Assembly (NCBI RefSeq): GCF_028331445.1
Contig: NZ_JAQMHX010000004.1
Location: forward strand, 62,001-126,000
Direction of reading: 5' to 3'
DNA length: 64,000 bases
Source: Candidatus Phyllobacterium onerii
GTDB taxonomy: Bacteria; Pseudomonadota; Alphaproteobacteria; Rhizobiales; Rhizobiaceae
Shown here: piece after piece, positions 47,349 to 56,172 of the stretch
Layout: every line of letters begins with the position of its first letter
Numbering within the stretch: the first letter of the stretch is position 1
Notes under the pieces: model-generated
What the model was told of the DNA's origin: nothing
The model's database searches: none
The model's input: the letters and a program-made list of their open reading frames with translations, nothing else
Position numbers and translations under genes: made by a program

Positions 47349-48338
47349 TTACTGCTGGCCGGTTGCCGGAGGCGGTGGAACGTAAATATTGCTATTCGTA
47401 TTTGCTGGCCGAGTGCCCGCTCCCGGCACTACCGGAGCGGTACCGATCGGCTGGCTTGTACTCGTGCCCTGCATGCCGGGCGGAGGTGGAACGAGTGGCC
47501 CGATGGGTGCAGGCCTCACGCTCACAGGAACTGCAGGTGCAGCTTGGGTGTCGACCCTGCGCTGGATCTGCTGCCGCGGCTGCGCCCGCAGCGGCTGGGC
47601 GGGAGGCGGCATTAACGCTTCGGCGGGTGGTGCCTTCGGACCGGACGTATAGATGTCTTCACCGGATTTACCGAGATTTTCGGCAGGGCCCGGGGCGTCG
47701 CCGTACGGATTCCAGCTATAGTCGTTAAATGCTGCGTTGACGCTGTACCCGTACATGAACGCCAGCAATTGCTGCTCGCTCAGGTTTGAATCGCACAGCC
47801 GCAATCGAACCTGGATGGATCCCCGACCGGTCAACCAGCGGGTCTGGCTTTCCCCCGGGCGAATGCGCTGCCACGCGTAAACGCATGTATCGCCTGAGCG
47901 CGACCGTCCCGATGCGAAGCCAAACGGACCGTAGCGATTTTGTACATAGTTCGGCGAACGATGCATGGCTATTCCGGGAAGAGTACCGCGTAGTTCGCGC
48001 GAAATGTCCGTGACGCCTAGTTGTGAGTCACGCAATTTATCGCCTCCGGACAAATTGGCTTTGACAGGTCCAAAAAACTGTACGCGCAACACGTTCTGGC
48101 CAGGCGTACGTGCGGAGGTGGCGAGCAGGATCTCCTGCTGGACGGCATTGTTATACGGCCGCTCGATGACGCTGACGATCGACGGCCCGCCGGGGGGTGG
48201 CAGCGCAAAAGCCTGACTGGTGTCGACGGTACGGGTCGATACCAATATCTGCGGCGCACCACCGGCGGCGCAGCCCGCTAGCAAAGAAATTAAGATCAGC
48301 CCTGCCGCCTTCATGTACATCAAAAAAGCGTAGGGCAT
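47349..48338 (-). CDS. bcsN: Cellulose biosynthesis protein BcsN (lipoprotein)
   Basis: A 329-residue protein matching BcsN of alphaproteobacterial cellulose operons. The N-terminal hydrophobic segment ends in a lipobox (SLLAGC), so it is likely a lipoprotein. The globular part runs to about residue 220, followed by a Pro/Ala/Gln-rich, probably disordered tail. Its precise role is unknown. The start is ambiguous between ATG 48338 and ATG 48314; the latter gives a compact lipoprotein signal. It is the first gene of the operon; its promoter must lie in 48339-48783. Confidence 0.82.
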   Translation of the reverse strand: MPYAFLMYMKAAGLILISLLAGCAAGGAPQILVSTRTVDTSQAFALPPPGGPSIVSVIERPYNNAVQQEILLATSARTPGQNVLRVQFFGPVKANLSGGDKLRDSQLGVTDISRELRGTLPGIAMHRSPNYVQNRYGPFGFASGRSRSGDTCVYAWQRIRPGESQTRWLTGRGSIQVRLRLCDSNLSEQQLLAFMYGYSVNAAFNDYSWNPYGDAPGPAENLGKSGEDIYTSGPKAPPAEALMPPPAQPLRAQPRQQIQRRVDTQAAPAVPVSVRPAPIGPLVPPPPGMQGTSTSQPIGTAPVVPGAGTRPANTNSNIYVPPPPATGQQ

Positions 48339-48783
48339 CGTACTGATTCGTTCAAAGGTTGTGGTCCAAATACCTTGGGAAAAGTCGGATTATCCGTTTT
48401 ATTTCCGCGGATAACGTTGATCTTGGGATGATGGACTGCCAGCCGCACAGGCAACCCATAGGGCTCGCGCATGCTTTCCGTCGCAGTGCTGTCAACACCG
48501 TCTTTCATTTGGCGAAGCGGCTCAACAAGGAAGTCCTTATCTCATCCGCGCCCTTGCGCAGGAGGTCGACAAGCTTTGGTCGCTCTTGGGAAAGGCTACG
48601 TAAGTGCAGCCCAATCCAACGCCAAGGTGTGCGGTGCAGCAACGATTCATGCTTGAAATGTTCAGTAAAAAGGGTATTACTTAACAAAATTACTCAACAC
48701 GGTGAGAGATCGTGTGAGAACAAGGGAACGAAGGATCTTTTCAAAGAGCGGCGCGGTGTCGCTTGTGTATCTGGGAGGAATGC
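48339..48783. other. Divergent gap between bcsN and a sugar importer, possible gene scrap
   Basis: These 445 bp must hold the promoters of both the cellulose operon and the importer at 48784. One plus-strand frame ending at a TAA near 48602 codes a protein-like tail (GSPYLIRALAQEVDKLWSLL) with no start or sensible N-terminus; it may be the 3' scrap of a lost gene. The 48650-48720 part is AT-richer and promoter-like. No strong palindrome is seen. Confidence 0.4.
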
Positions 48784-50109
48784 ATGAAAACCATAAAGCA
48801 GGCCCTGCTCGGGGCGACCTCGGCGTTTGTGTTGTTTGTGGCAGCGCCGAACCTTGCAAAAGCCGATGAGCTCACCCTGTGTTGGGCGGCCTGGGACCCC
48901 GCCAACGCATTGGTTGAACTCTCGAAAGATTTTACTTCTCAAAGCGGAACGACCATGAAGTTCGAATTCGTGCCTTGGCCGAATTTCGCCGACCGCATCC
49001 TCAATGAACTCAACTCCGGCGGCAAGCTCTGCGATCTTCTGATTGGCGATAGCCAGTGGCTCGGTGGTTCGGCGGAAAACGGCTACTATGTGAAGCTCAA
49101 TGATTTCTTCGACAAGGAAGGGATCAAGATGAGTGATTTCGCCGATGCTGCGGTCAACGCCTATGCGACATGGCCGAAAGGCACACCGAACTATTGGGCG
49201 TTGCCGGCGATGGGCGATGCCAATGCCTGGTTCTACCGCAAGGACTGGTTTGCCCAGCCGGAAATCCAGGCTGAATTCAAAAAGAAGTACAATCGTGATC
49301 TGGCCGCTCCAACGACCTGGGATGAGCTGCTCGAGGTCGCCGAGTTCTTCAATGGGCGGGAAATCGACGGCAAGAAGGTTTACGGAGCCGCGATCTTCAC
49401 CGAACGCGCGTCCGAAGGCATCACCATGGGCGCAACGTCGGCGCTTTATCCCTATGGCTTCAAGTATGAAAATACGCCGGGCAAATATGACATGGAGGGC
49501 GCGGTCAACTCGCCAGAAGCAGTCGCCGGGCTCGAGGCCTACAAGAAACTCTACAAATGCTGCACACCGCCCGGATATACCGATGCGTATATGGGCGAAA
49601 GCCTCGATGCGTTTAAATCCGGACAAGTGGCCATGGCGATGAACTGGTTCGCCTTCTTTCCGGGTCTCTACAAAGACGAGAAGGTCGGCGGCGACAAGAT
49701 CGGGTTCTTCGTCAATCCGAAAGAGAAGGTTGCGGCATCGACACTCGGCGGACAGGGAATTTCCGTTGTTGCGAATACTGATAATATGGACGGCGCTCTT
49801 GCCTATATCAAATGGTTTGCCCAACCGGATGTTCAGAAAAAATGGTGGTCGCTTGGCGGATACGCCGTGCACAAGACGGTGCTGAACGACCCGACATTTA
49901 CGGAGAGTCAGCCATTTGCCGCGGACTTCCTTGTGGCCATGAATCAGGTTCAGGATTTCTGGCAGGAACCGTCCTATGCTATCCTTCTGCAGGCAATGCA
50001 GAAACGCCTTCACGATTACGTCGTTGCAGACAAGGGCACGGCGAAAGAGGCGCTTGATGGGCTGGTCAAGGACTGGACAGAGGTCTTCAAAGACGACGGG
50101 AAGCTTTAA
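48784..50109 (+). CDS. ABC transporter substrate-binding protein, GlpV-related sugar/polyol type
   Basis: A 441-residue periplasmic receptor of solute-binding family 1 with a signal peptide (cleavage near AKA-DEL). GGGAGGA lies 5 nt before ATG 48784. It shares VAEFFNGREIDGKKVYG with the GlpV protein at the left end of the window, so it belongs to the same branch of receptors. The downstream gene order (two permeases, a tiny membrane protein, two ATPases) also mirrors glpSTPQUV. Adjacent ketose-kinase genes suggest a small polyol or ketose ligand. Confidence 0.87.
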   Translation: MKTIKQALLGATSAFVLFVAAPNLAKADELTLCWAAWDPANALVELSKDFTSQSGTTMKFEFVPWPNFADRILNELNSGGKLCDLLIGDSQWLGGSAENGYYVKLNDFFDKEGIKMSDFADAAVNAYATWPKGTPNYWALPAMGDANAWFYRKDWFAQPEIQAEFKKKYNRDLAAPTTWDELLEVAEFFNGREIDGKKVYGAAIFTERASEGITMGATSALYPYGFKYENTPGKYDMEGAVNSPEAVAGLEAYKKLYKCCTPPGYTDAYMGESLDAFKSGQVAMAMNWFAFFPGLYKDEKVGGDKIGFFVNPKEKVAASTLGGQGISVVANTDNMDGALAYIKWFAQPDVQKKWWSLGGYAVHKTVLNDPTFTESQPFAADFLVAMNQVQDFWQEPSYAILLQAMQKRLHDYVVADKGTAKEALDGLVKDWTEVFKDDGKL

Positions 50110-50144
50110 AGCTCCGGCGCTTCAGATGACCCCGTGCTGAAATG

Positions 50145-50175
50145 ACTGCCCGGATCCGAAAACGTACCGGGCAGT
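50145..50175 (+). promoter_or_regulatory. Intercistronic hairpin after the binding-protein gene
   Basis: A 9-bp stem ACTGCCCGG / CCGGGCAGT with a 13-nt loop, followed by TTCTTTCG. It lies 36 nt after the receptor stop and ahead of the permease genes. It may act as an attenuating, partly terminating structure that keeps receptor expression above that of the permeases. It overlaps the longer permease frame that begins at 50142. Confidence 0.55.
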
Positions 50176-50213
50176 TCTTTCGAATGCGACGCTTTAAAAC
50201 CCAGGTGAAGTCC

Positions 50214-51173
50214 GTGACCCATACAAGTTCCACCATTTTGGGTGAGGCTGTTGCCCGTGCTACGCCCGTGCCCATCGCTTCCAGAATTCGCGGCCTGTCC
50301 GATCGCTCCATGGCATGGCTGTTCATTACGCCCGCCATCGCTTTGCTTCTGGCCGTCAATATTTTTCCGCTCATCTGGGCGATCTATCTATCCTTCACGA
50401 ATTTTCGGGCGAACCGGCCCAATGCTGCGCTGGAAAACGTTGGCCTCAGCAATTATAGCCGGGTGTTGAATGATCCCAATATCTGGCAAGCCATGCAAAC
50501 GACGGCGCATTTCGTCTTCTGGACGATCCTGCTGCAGACGCTGATTGGATTTTCCCTTGCGTATCTGATTGACCGCAAATTTCGCGGTCATGCTTTCTGG
50601 ACGACGATCATCCTGGTTCCAATGATGTTGTCTCCAGCCGTCGTCGGCAATTTCTGGCGGTTTCTCTATCAACCGCAGATTGGCCTTTTCAATCACATCG
50701 TGTCTTTTCTAACGGGTATTCCGCCGTCCTCGTTCGAAATGCTGGGTTCGGTTCGGCTTTCGCCCTGGGCGATTATCATTGTCGATACGTGGATGTGGAC
50801 ACCTTACGTCATGCTGATCTGCCTGGCCGGATTGCGATCGATCCCCGATTATATCTACGAGGCTGCCGAGGTGGATCGCGCTTCGCTTTGGCGCCAGTTC
50901 TGGTCGATCACCCTGCCGATGGCGCTGCCTTTCATCATGCTGGCGGTACTCTTCCGTGGTATCGAAAACTTCAAGATGTTCGACATGGTGACCCTTCTCA
51001 CTGGCGGTGGCCCGGGTTCGACAACAGAAGTCGCCTCCATCACGCTGAAGCGAGAGGCGTTTGAAAGCTGGCGCACCGGACGTGCATCCGCCTTCGCCAT
51101 CATTCTGTTTGTCGCGGTGTTCGGTCTCGCCAACATCTATGTGAAAGCCCTCAACAAGGTGAAACAGCGATGA
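50214..51173 (+). CDS. ABC transporter permease (UgpA/GlpP-like)
   Basis: A 319-residue inner-membrane permease with six hydrophobic segments and an EAA loop (AAEVDRASLWRQFWSITLPM). GTG 50214 with AGGTGAAG just upstream is preferred; the frame from ATG 50142 would translate the hairpin at 50145-50175 and adds a basic, unlike-family N-terminus. The stop overlaps the second permease by 4 bp. Paired with the ATPases at 52330 and 53420. Confidence 0.87.
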   Translation: MTHTSSTILGEAVARATPVPIASRIRGLSDRSMAWLFITPAIALLLAVNIFPLIWAIYLSFTNFRANRPNAALENVGLSNYSRVLNDPNIWQAMQTTAHFVFWTILLQTLIGFSLAYLIDRKFRGHAFWTTIILVPMMLSPAVVGNFWRFLYQPQIGLFNHIVSFLTGIPPSSFEMLGSVRLSPWAIIIVDTWMWTPYVMLICLAGLRSIPDYIYEAAEVDRASLWRQFWSITLPMALPFIMLAVLFRGIENFKMFDMVTLLTGGGPGSTTEVASITLKREAFESWRTGRASAFAIILFVAVFGLANIYVKALNKVKQR

Positions 51174-52123
51174 GTTCTATCAACACCGCCCATTCGGTCG
51201 TCGAGCCGAGCCGTACTTCCAAGCGCATCGCTGCGACCATCGTCATCGCCTATGCAGTGATCACGATGATCCCGCTCGCATGGATCGTTCTGACCAGCTT
51301 CAAATCCCCACCGGATTCAATCAGCTATCCGCCGAAAATCGTATTTCAGCCGACGCTCGAGGGTTATTGCAACCTGTTTACCACGCGCACGAGGCAAACC
51401 TCCGACTACATCGCTTCGCTCGGGGCTCCGACGAGTACCTGCGATGAGATCACCCGAAGCCGCAACATGGTCATCGCCGGGCCTTCGAACTACTGGCCGC
51501 GTTTCCAGAACTCGCTGGTGATCGCTTTCGGCTCGACGTTCCTCGCCGTCTCGCTTGGCACGCTCGCAGCCTATGGATTCTCGCGCTTCAAGGTTCCGCT
51601 CGCCGAGGACTTGCTATTCTTCATTCTCTCGACGCGCATGATGCCGCCCATCGCCGTCGCAATCCCCATTTATCTGATGTATCGGCAGCTTGGCCTGTCT
51701 GACACGGCGCTGGGCATGATCCTGCTTTACACGGCCGTAAACGTCTCGCTTGCCGTCTGGCTCCTGAAGGGTTTCATCGACGAAATTCCGCGCGAATACG
51801 AAGAGGCAGCCATGATCGACGGCTACACGCGCATGCAGGCCTTTTTCAAGGTCGTCCTGCCGCAGGCGACCACGGGCATCGCCGCAACGGCCATCTTCTG
51901 CCTCATCTTTGCCTGGAATGAATACGCCTTCGCGGTGCTCTTGACGTCGGGCGCAGCCCAGACTGCTCCGCCGTTCATTCCAACGATCATTGGTGAAGGC
52001 GGGCAGGACTGGCCGGCCGTTGCTGCGGGAACCACGATCTTCGTCGTGCCGATCCTGGTTTTCACGATCCTTCTGCGCAAGCAGCTGTTGCGCGGTATCA
52101 CTTTTGGAGCCGTACGCAAATGA
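51170..52123 (+). CDS. ABC transporter permease (UgpE/GlpQ-like)
   Basis: A 317-residue inner-membrane permease with six hydrophobic segments. The EAA loop reads EEAAMIDGYTRMQAFFKVVL (near 206-225). A periplasmic insert with two Cys lies at about 62-100 between the first two segments. It overlaps both flanking genes by 4 bp, so its synthesis is coupled to them. Confidence 0.88.
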   Translation: MSSINTAHSVVEPSRTSKRIAATIVIAYAVITMIPLAWIVLTSFKSPPDSISYPPKIVFQPTLEGYCNLFTTRTRQTSDYIASLGAPTSTCDEITRSRNMVIAGPSNYWPRFQNSLVIAFGSTFLAVSLGTLAAYGFSRFKVPLAEDLLFFILSTRMMPPIAVAIPIYLMYRQLGLSDTALGMILLYTAVNVSLAVWLLKGFIDEIPREYEEAAMIDGYTRMQAFFKVVLPQATTGIAATAIFCLIFAWNEYAFAVLLTSGAAQTAPPFIPTIIGEGGQDWPAVAAGTTIFVVPILVFTILLRKQLLRGITFGAVRK

Positions 52124-52326
52124 CCGCGCAACCACCTGTCCCCTCGAAACAAAAACGGCCGTTCTTTCTCAGGCGCGGTCCTATGGAGAACATTGCGACT
52201 GGTCTGATCGGCCTCGGATTCCTGATGCTGTTCCAGCCCTTCCTTCTGATCTTTTACACATGGTCGCTGGTCACACTGCTGGCGGGTACTCTCATGTTCA
52301 TCATCGTTTCAAAGTTCCCGGAGTAG
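52120..52326 (+). CDS. Tiny membrane protein of the ABC importer operon (GlpU-like position)
   Basis: A 68-residue protein with a basic N-terminus (SKQKRPFFLRRG) and two hydrophobic helices (near 26-44 and 48-63), so both ends should face the same side. The start overlaps the permease stop by 4 bp and the stop is 3 nt before the ATPase start, so it is a true operon member. It occupies the place of GlpU, the small membrane protein of the rhizobial glycerol importer, but is shorter and its similarity is not evident by eye. It may be an accessory transporter subunit. Confidence 0.7.
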   Translation: MTAQPPVPSKQKRPFFLRRGPMENIATGLIGLGFLMLFQPFLLIFYTWSLVTLLAGTLMFIIVSKFPE

Positions 52327-52329
52327 ACG

Positions 52330-53427
52330 ATGGCAGAGATCAGAATAGAAAATCTGCGCAAGGAATTTGGTGCTTTCAGCGCAGTGGAAGATTCGAGCTT
52401 CGTTGTCCGGGATGGCGAATTCCTGGCCTTGCTTGGCCCGTCAGGCTGCGGCAAGACAACGACGCTGCGGATGATTGCGGGTCTTGAGCTGCCGACCAGC
52501 GGCAAGATCTTCCTTGGCGGTGAAGATGTCACGTTCAATCGAGCCCGGGAGCGGGATATTGCTTTTGTCTTCCAGCTCTTTGCGCTTTATCCGCACATGA
52601 ATGTACGCAAGAACATAGCGTTTCCACTGCTTGCGCAAGGTGTTGCCAAAGCAGAAATCCGCGCGCGCGTCGAGGAGACGGCAAAGCTATTGCAGATCGA
52701 CCATATTCTCGACAGGTCGGTATCGGGTCTGGCCGGGGGCGATCGTCAACGCGTGGCGCTCGGAAGGGCAATCGTCCGGCGTCCCAAATGCTTTCTGATG
52801 GATGAGCCTCTCGGCACGCTGGACGCAGAGTTTCGTGATCTGATGGTTCGGGAACTGCGGGAGTTGCATAACAGGATCCGTGCCACCACGGTCTACGTCA
52901 CCCATGACCAGCTGGAGGCGATGGCAATGGCAGACAAGATCGCTGTGATGAATCACGGTATCATCGAGCAATTCGGTACGCCTCAGGAAATCTATAATCG
53001 TCCGGCTACCATGTATGTCGCTGATTTTATCGGCTCGCCGCCAATGAATTTTCTGCGGTTTACGGCCGGCTTACAAAAGGGTGCGCGATCCGTTGTCGTC
53101 GATGGCGTGGATATTTCTGTTCCGGAAGTCCATCTCGACCTTGCGGAAAGCGAACTCGCGCTTGGGGTGCGGCCCGAAGATATAAGTTTCAGCGATGTAT
53201 CCCCTTTGCGCGGCGCTGTCTTTGGCAGCGAATATCACGGGACCAACCAGATCGTCGCAGTGGAGATGGGGAAGGGACTGGTCAAGGCGCGTGTACCGGC
53301 CGACCAGAATTTCCATATTGGCGAAACCGTGGGACTTGAACTCAACTACGACAGACTGTCTCTCTTCGACTGCAAGTCGGGCAGGGCGGTTCCATCGTCT
53401 CGCTATGCGGAGCATCATCATGGCTGA
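52330..53427 (+). CDS. ABC transporter ATP-binding protein with altered signature motif
   Basis: A 365-residue ATPase with normal Walker A GPSGCGKTT, Walker B CFLMDEPLGTLD and H-loop VTHD, plus a C-terminal TOBE-type domain. The signature LSGGQ is changed to LAGGD (residues 134-138, GLAGGDRQRVALG). The next gene codes a second, different ATPase with an LSGGE signature, so the pair probably forms a heterodimer with one weaker site, as suggested for GlpS/GlpT. It overlaps that gene by 8 bp. Confidence 0.88.
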   Translation: MAEIRIENLRKEFGAFSAVEDSSFVVRDGEFLALLGPSGCGKTTTLRMIAGLELPTSGKIFLGGEDVTFNRARERDIAFVFQLFALYPHMNVRKNIAFPLLAQGVAKAEIRARVEETAKLLQIDHILDRSVSGLAGGDRQRVALGRAIVRRPKCFLMDEPLGTLDAEFRDLMVRELRELHNRIRATTVYVTHDQLEAMAMADKIAVMNHGIIEQFGTPQEIYNRPATMYVADFIGSPPMNFLRFTAGLQKGARSVVVDGVDISVPEVHLDLAESELALGVRPEDISFSDVSPLRGAVFGSEYHGTNQIVAVEMGKGLVKARVPADQNFHIGETVGLELNYDRLSLFDCKSGRAVPSSRYAEHHHG

Positions 53428-54427
53428 AGTCGTCCTGCAAGGCATCAACAAGAATTTTGGCGAAACCCGTGCCGTCGCGGATGTGGATCTGGTTGTTGCC
53501 GACGGAGAATGCGTCGTCCTGCTTGGCCCCACCGGTGCCGGCAAGACCACTACGCTGCGTCTGATTGCCGGGCTGGAGCGCCCCGACAGTGGCCGCATCA
53601 TTATTGGCGGATATGACGTGGCGAAAGAAGCGCCGGCGGGCCGCGATGTCGCGTTCGTTTTTCAGCAATATTCGCTCTATCCGCATCTGTCGGTCTACGA
53701 CAACCTCGCTTTTCCCCTGCGGTCGCCGGCACGCCGTCTCGGCAAGGATGAGATCGATCGCCGGGTTCGGGAAGTCGCGCGGATGGTGCGCATTGACCAC
53801 AAGCTCGAAAACCGCTCGACCCGGCTCTCGGGCGGCGAAATGCAACGCGTCGCTATCGGCCGGGCGCTTGTACGCCGGCCCGCGATCTATCTCATGGACG
53901 AGCCGCTTTCCTCGCTGGACGCGAAGTTGCGCGCCGATCTTCGGCTGGAACTCAAACGCATTCAGAAAGAGCTCGGATCAACACTTCTCTACGTGACACA
54001 CGATCAGATCGAAGCCATGACAATGGCCGATCGCATAGGCATTCTCACCGAGGGTCGATTGGTGCAGATCGGATCGCCGAGAGAAATTTACAGCAACCCG
54101 GCTAATATTCATGTCGCTGCGCGCCTCGGGCAGCCGCACATTAATCTTTTTCCGGCTAACCTTCTGCCGGACAGCAAGATCCCGGCAGGTACACGAACGA
54201 TCGGGGCGCGGACCGAACATCTGGACATAACGCTAGGCGGCGATGTCAATGCGCACGTCGATTGGGTGGAGCACCTCGGAGACCAGAATCACCTGCATAT
54301 ACGGGTCGGCGACTGCAAGCTGATCACTTTGGCCAATCCGCGTCTGCCGGTAAAACCGGGAGATCCAATTGGCCTAGCGCTCAGAAATCCGCTGTATTTC
54401 GGTGCGGATGGAAACAGGGTGGTTTGA
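53420..54427 (+). CDS. ABC transporter ATP-binding protein (second ATPase of the importer)
   Basis: A 335-residue ATPase: Walker A GPTGAGKTT (near 36-44), Q-loop FQQYSLYPHL, signature LSGGEMQRVAIGRAL, Walker B IYLMDEPLSSLDA, H-loop VTHD, and a C-terminal domain shorter than in MalK. ATG 53420 begins a normal NBD sequence and overlaps the preceding stop by 8 bp; the open frame back to 53195 is a frame-shadow of the first ATPase and is rejected. Having two ATPases is the hallmark of Glp-type glycerol importers. Confidence 0.9.
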   Translation: MAEVVLQGINKNFGETRAVADVDLVVADGECVVLLGPTGAGKTTTLRLIAGLERPDSGRIIIGGYDVAKEAPAGRDVAFVFQQYSLYPHLSVYDNLAFPLRSPARRLGKDEIDRRVREVARMVRIDHKLENRSTRLSGGEMQRVAIGRALVRRPAIYLMDEPLSSLDAKLRADLRLELKRIQKELGSTLLYVTHDQIEAMTMADRIGILTEGRLVQIGSPREIYSNPANIHVAARLGQPHINLFPANLLPDSKIPAGTRTIGARTEHLDITLGGDVNAHVDWVEHLGDQNHLHIRVGDCKLITLANPRLPVKPGDPIGLALRNPLYFGADGNRVV

Positions 54428-54486
54428 GGGATTGCCGCGATCCGAATGGTTTGTTCAACACGCGTAAAAGGCGAAAAGACTGGAAA

Positions 54487-56172
54487 ATGCCGATGAAACA
54501 CTTTTTCAACCGCAGGGAAAACATAGTTACCGAGGCGCTGGATGGTCTGTTGCTGACGAGTCGTCCCGGAATGCTAGCGCGGCTTGATAGCTATCCGGAT
54601 ATCAAGGTCATCCTGCGTGCGGACTGGGACAAGTCCAAGGTCGCCGTCATATCGGGTGGCGGTGCGGGTCATGAGCCTTCCCACGCCGGGTTTGTCGGAA
54701 GGGGCATGCTGACGGCCGCCGTTTCGGGCGAGATTTTTGCCTCTCCCAGTGTTGATGCCGTGCTTACGGCGATCCGTGCCGTCACAGGGCCGAAAGGTTG
54801 CCTGCTGATCGTCAAGAATTACACCGGCGACCGGCTGAATTTCGGGCTCGCCGCTGAAAGAGCGCGCTCCGAAGGGTTCAGGGTGGAGATGGTCATCGTG
54901 GCCGATGATATCGCGCTTCCGGACCTTGCCCAGCCGCGTGGAGTTGCCGGTACGCTGTTCATTCACAAGATCGCAGGTTTTCTCGCCGAACGCGGCGATA
55001 GCCTTGACGATGTGGCTGCATCTGCTGCGTCGGCGGCCAGCGAGATTGTGTCGCTGGGTGTCTCGCTGTCGACATGCTCGATCCCGGGCCAGGAGCAGGA
55101 ACAACGCCTCGGTGCTGACGAGGGCGAACTCGGTCTTGGCATTCATGGCGAGCCGGGGGTCGAACGTATCGCGCTGCAGGAGTCCGGGAAGATCGTCGCC
55201 CTCATGGCGGAGCGGCTTGCGGCGTCTCTGCCGGGGACGGGCGATTATGCGTTGTTGATCAACAACCTTGGGGCTGTGCCGCCATTGGAAATGAGCCTCA
55301 TTGCCCATGATGTTCTTGCGTCTTCGCTGGCGGATCGGGTGAAGCTGGTGATCGGCCCTTCGCCAATGATGACAGCGCTCAACATGAACGGCTTTTCGCT
55401 TTCGCTCATCCGACTCGACGCGGAACGTGAGACGGCGCTTGCCTCTCCCGTCGACCCTCATGCGTGGGCTCCTCCGGTTCTACGGCATGGCCTGGATATT
55501 CTTCCCGCGCCCAAGGTCCCGGTTGGAGAGGCCATCGCCGCGGCGAGCCACGATCCGTTGGCGGAGGAATTGGTGACCGCCATGTGCCAGCATCTGATCT
55601 CGCTTGAAACCGAGCTCAATCGTCTGGATGCCCGCACTGGAGACGGTGATACGGGATCGACAGTTGCTGCCGGGGCACGAGGCGTGCTTGGCAAGATCAA
55701 ATCATTGCCGCTCGCTGATAACGCGGGAACATTTGCAGCGATCGGTGGGATTTTGGCAACCAGTATGGGTGGATCAAGTGGGGTTCTGCTCTCGATCTTT
55801 TTCACGGCAGCGGCCAAGGCAATGACGGAGAAGAACAATCTGCCGGCCGCGCTGCTTGAGGGCCTCGACCGCATGACTTTTTACGGCGGAGCCAGACCTG
55901 GTGACAGAACCATGGTGGACGCGCTCGATCCGGCATTGCGAGCCTTGGCGGCAAGTGGACCGTCTCACGCTGCCAGGGCGGCAGCTGCGGGTGCCAATGC
56001 CACCATGGCGATGACCAAAGCAAATGCGGGCCGTGCATCGTATGTGGGTGCAGGGCATCTCGCCGGTGTCGCTGATCCGGGAGCCATCGCTGTCGCTGCT
56101 GCTTTCGAGATCGCGGCAAAAGTGATTGATGGTAAAGTCGCGCGAGGGGAGACTTCCGTCGTTGCAGACTGA
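54487..56172 (+). CDS. Fused dihydroxyacetone/ketose kinase (DhaK-DhaL, DAK1-DAK2)
   Basis: A 561-residue two-domain kinase. The DAK1 domain (about 1-335) has GGGAGHEPSHAGFVG and the covalent substrate His220 in GLGIHGEPG. The DAK2 domain (about 365-555) has the Mg/ATP motif GDGDTGSTVAAG and the GGSSG loop. The single-chain form uses ATP directly and phosphorylates dihydroxyacetone or larger ketoses such as erythrulose. Starts at ATG 54487 or 54493; the frame to 54262 is a shadow of the ATPase gene. It lies 59 bp after the importer, implying that the imported compound is, or becomes, a small ketose. Confidence 0.88.
   Translation: MPMKHFFNRRENIVTEALDGLLLTSRPGMLARLDSYPDIKVILRADWDKSKVAVISGGGAGHEPSHAGFVGRGMLTAAVSGEIFASPSVDAVLTAIRAVTGPKGCLLIVKNYTGDRLNFGLAAERARSEGFRVEMVIVADDIALPDLAQPRGVAGTLFIHKIAGFLAERGDSLDDVAASAASAASEIVSLGVSLSTCSIPGQEQEQRLGADEGELGLGIHGEPGVERIALQESGKIVALMAERLAASLPGTGDYALLINNLGAVPPLEMSLIAHDVLASSLADRVKLVIGPSPMMTALNMNGFSLSLIRLDAERETALASPVDPHAWAPPVLRHGLDILPAPKVPVGEAIAAASHDPLAEELVTAMCQHLISLETELNRLDARTGDGDTGSTVAAGARGVLGKIKSLPLADNAGTFAAIGGILATSMGGSSGVLLSIFFTAAAKAMTEKNNLPAALLEGLDRMTFYGGARPGDRTMVDALDPALRALAASGPSHAARAAAAGANATMAMTKANAGRASYVGAGHLAGVADPGAIAVAAAFEIAAKVIDGKVARGETSVVAD

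Noticed and set aside
48694..50013. A 439-codon minus-strand open frame
   Set aside because: Antisense to the receptor gene at 48784 and of shadow composition.
53195..53419. A 75-residue N-terminal extension of the second ATPase
   Set aside because: It is an out-of-frame reading of the first ATPase gene; ATG 53420 begins the normal nucleotide-binding domain.
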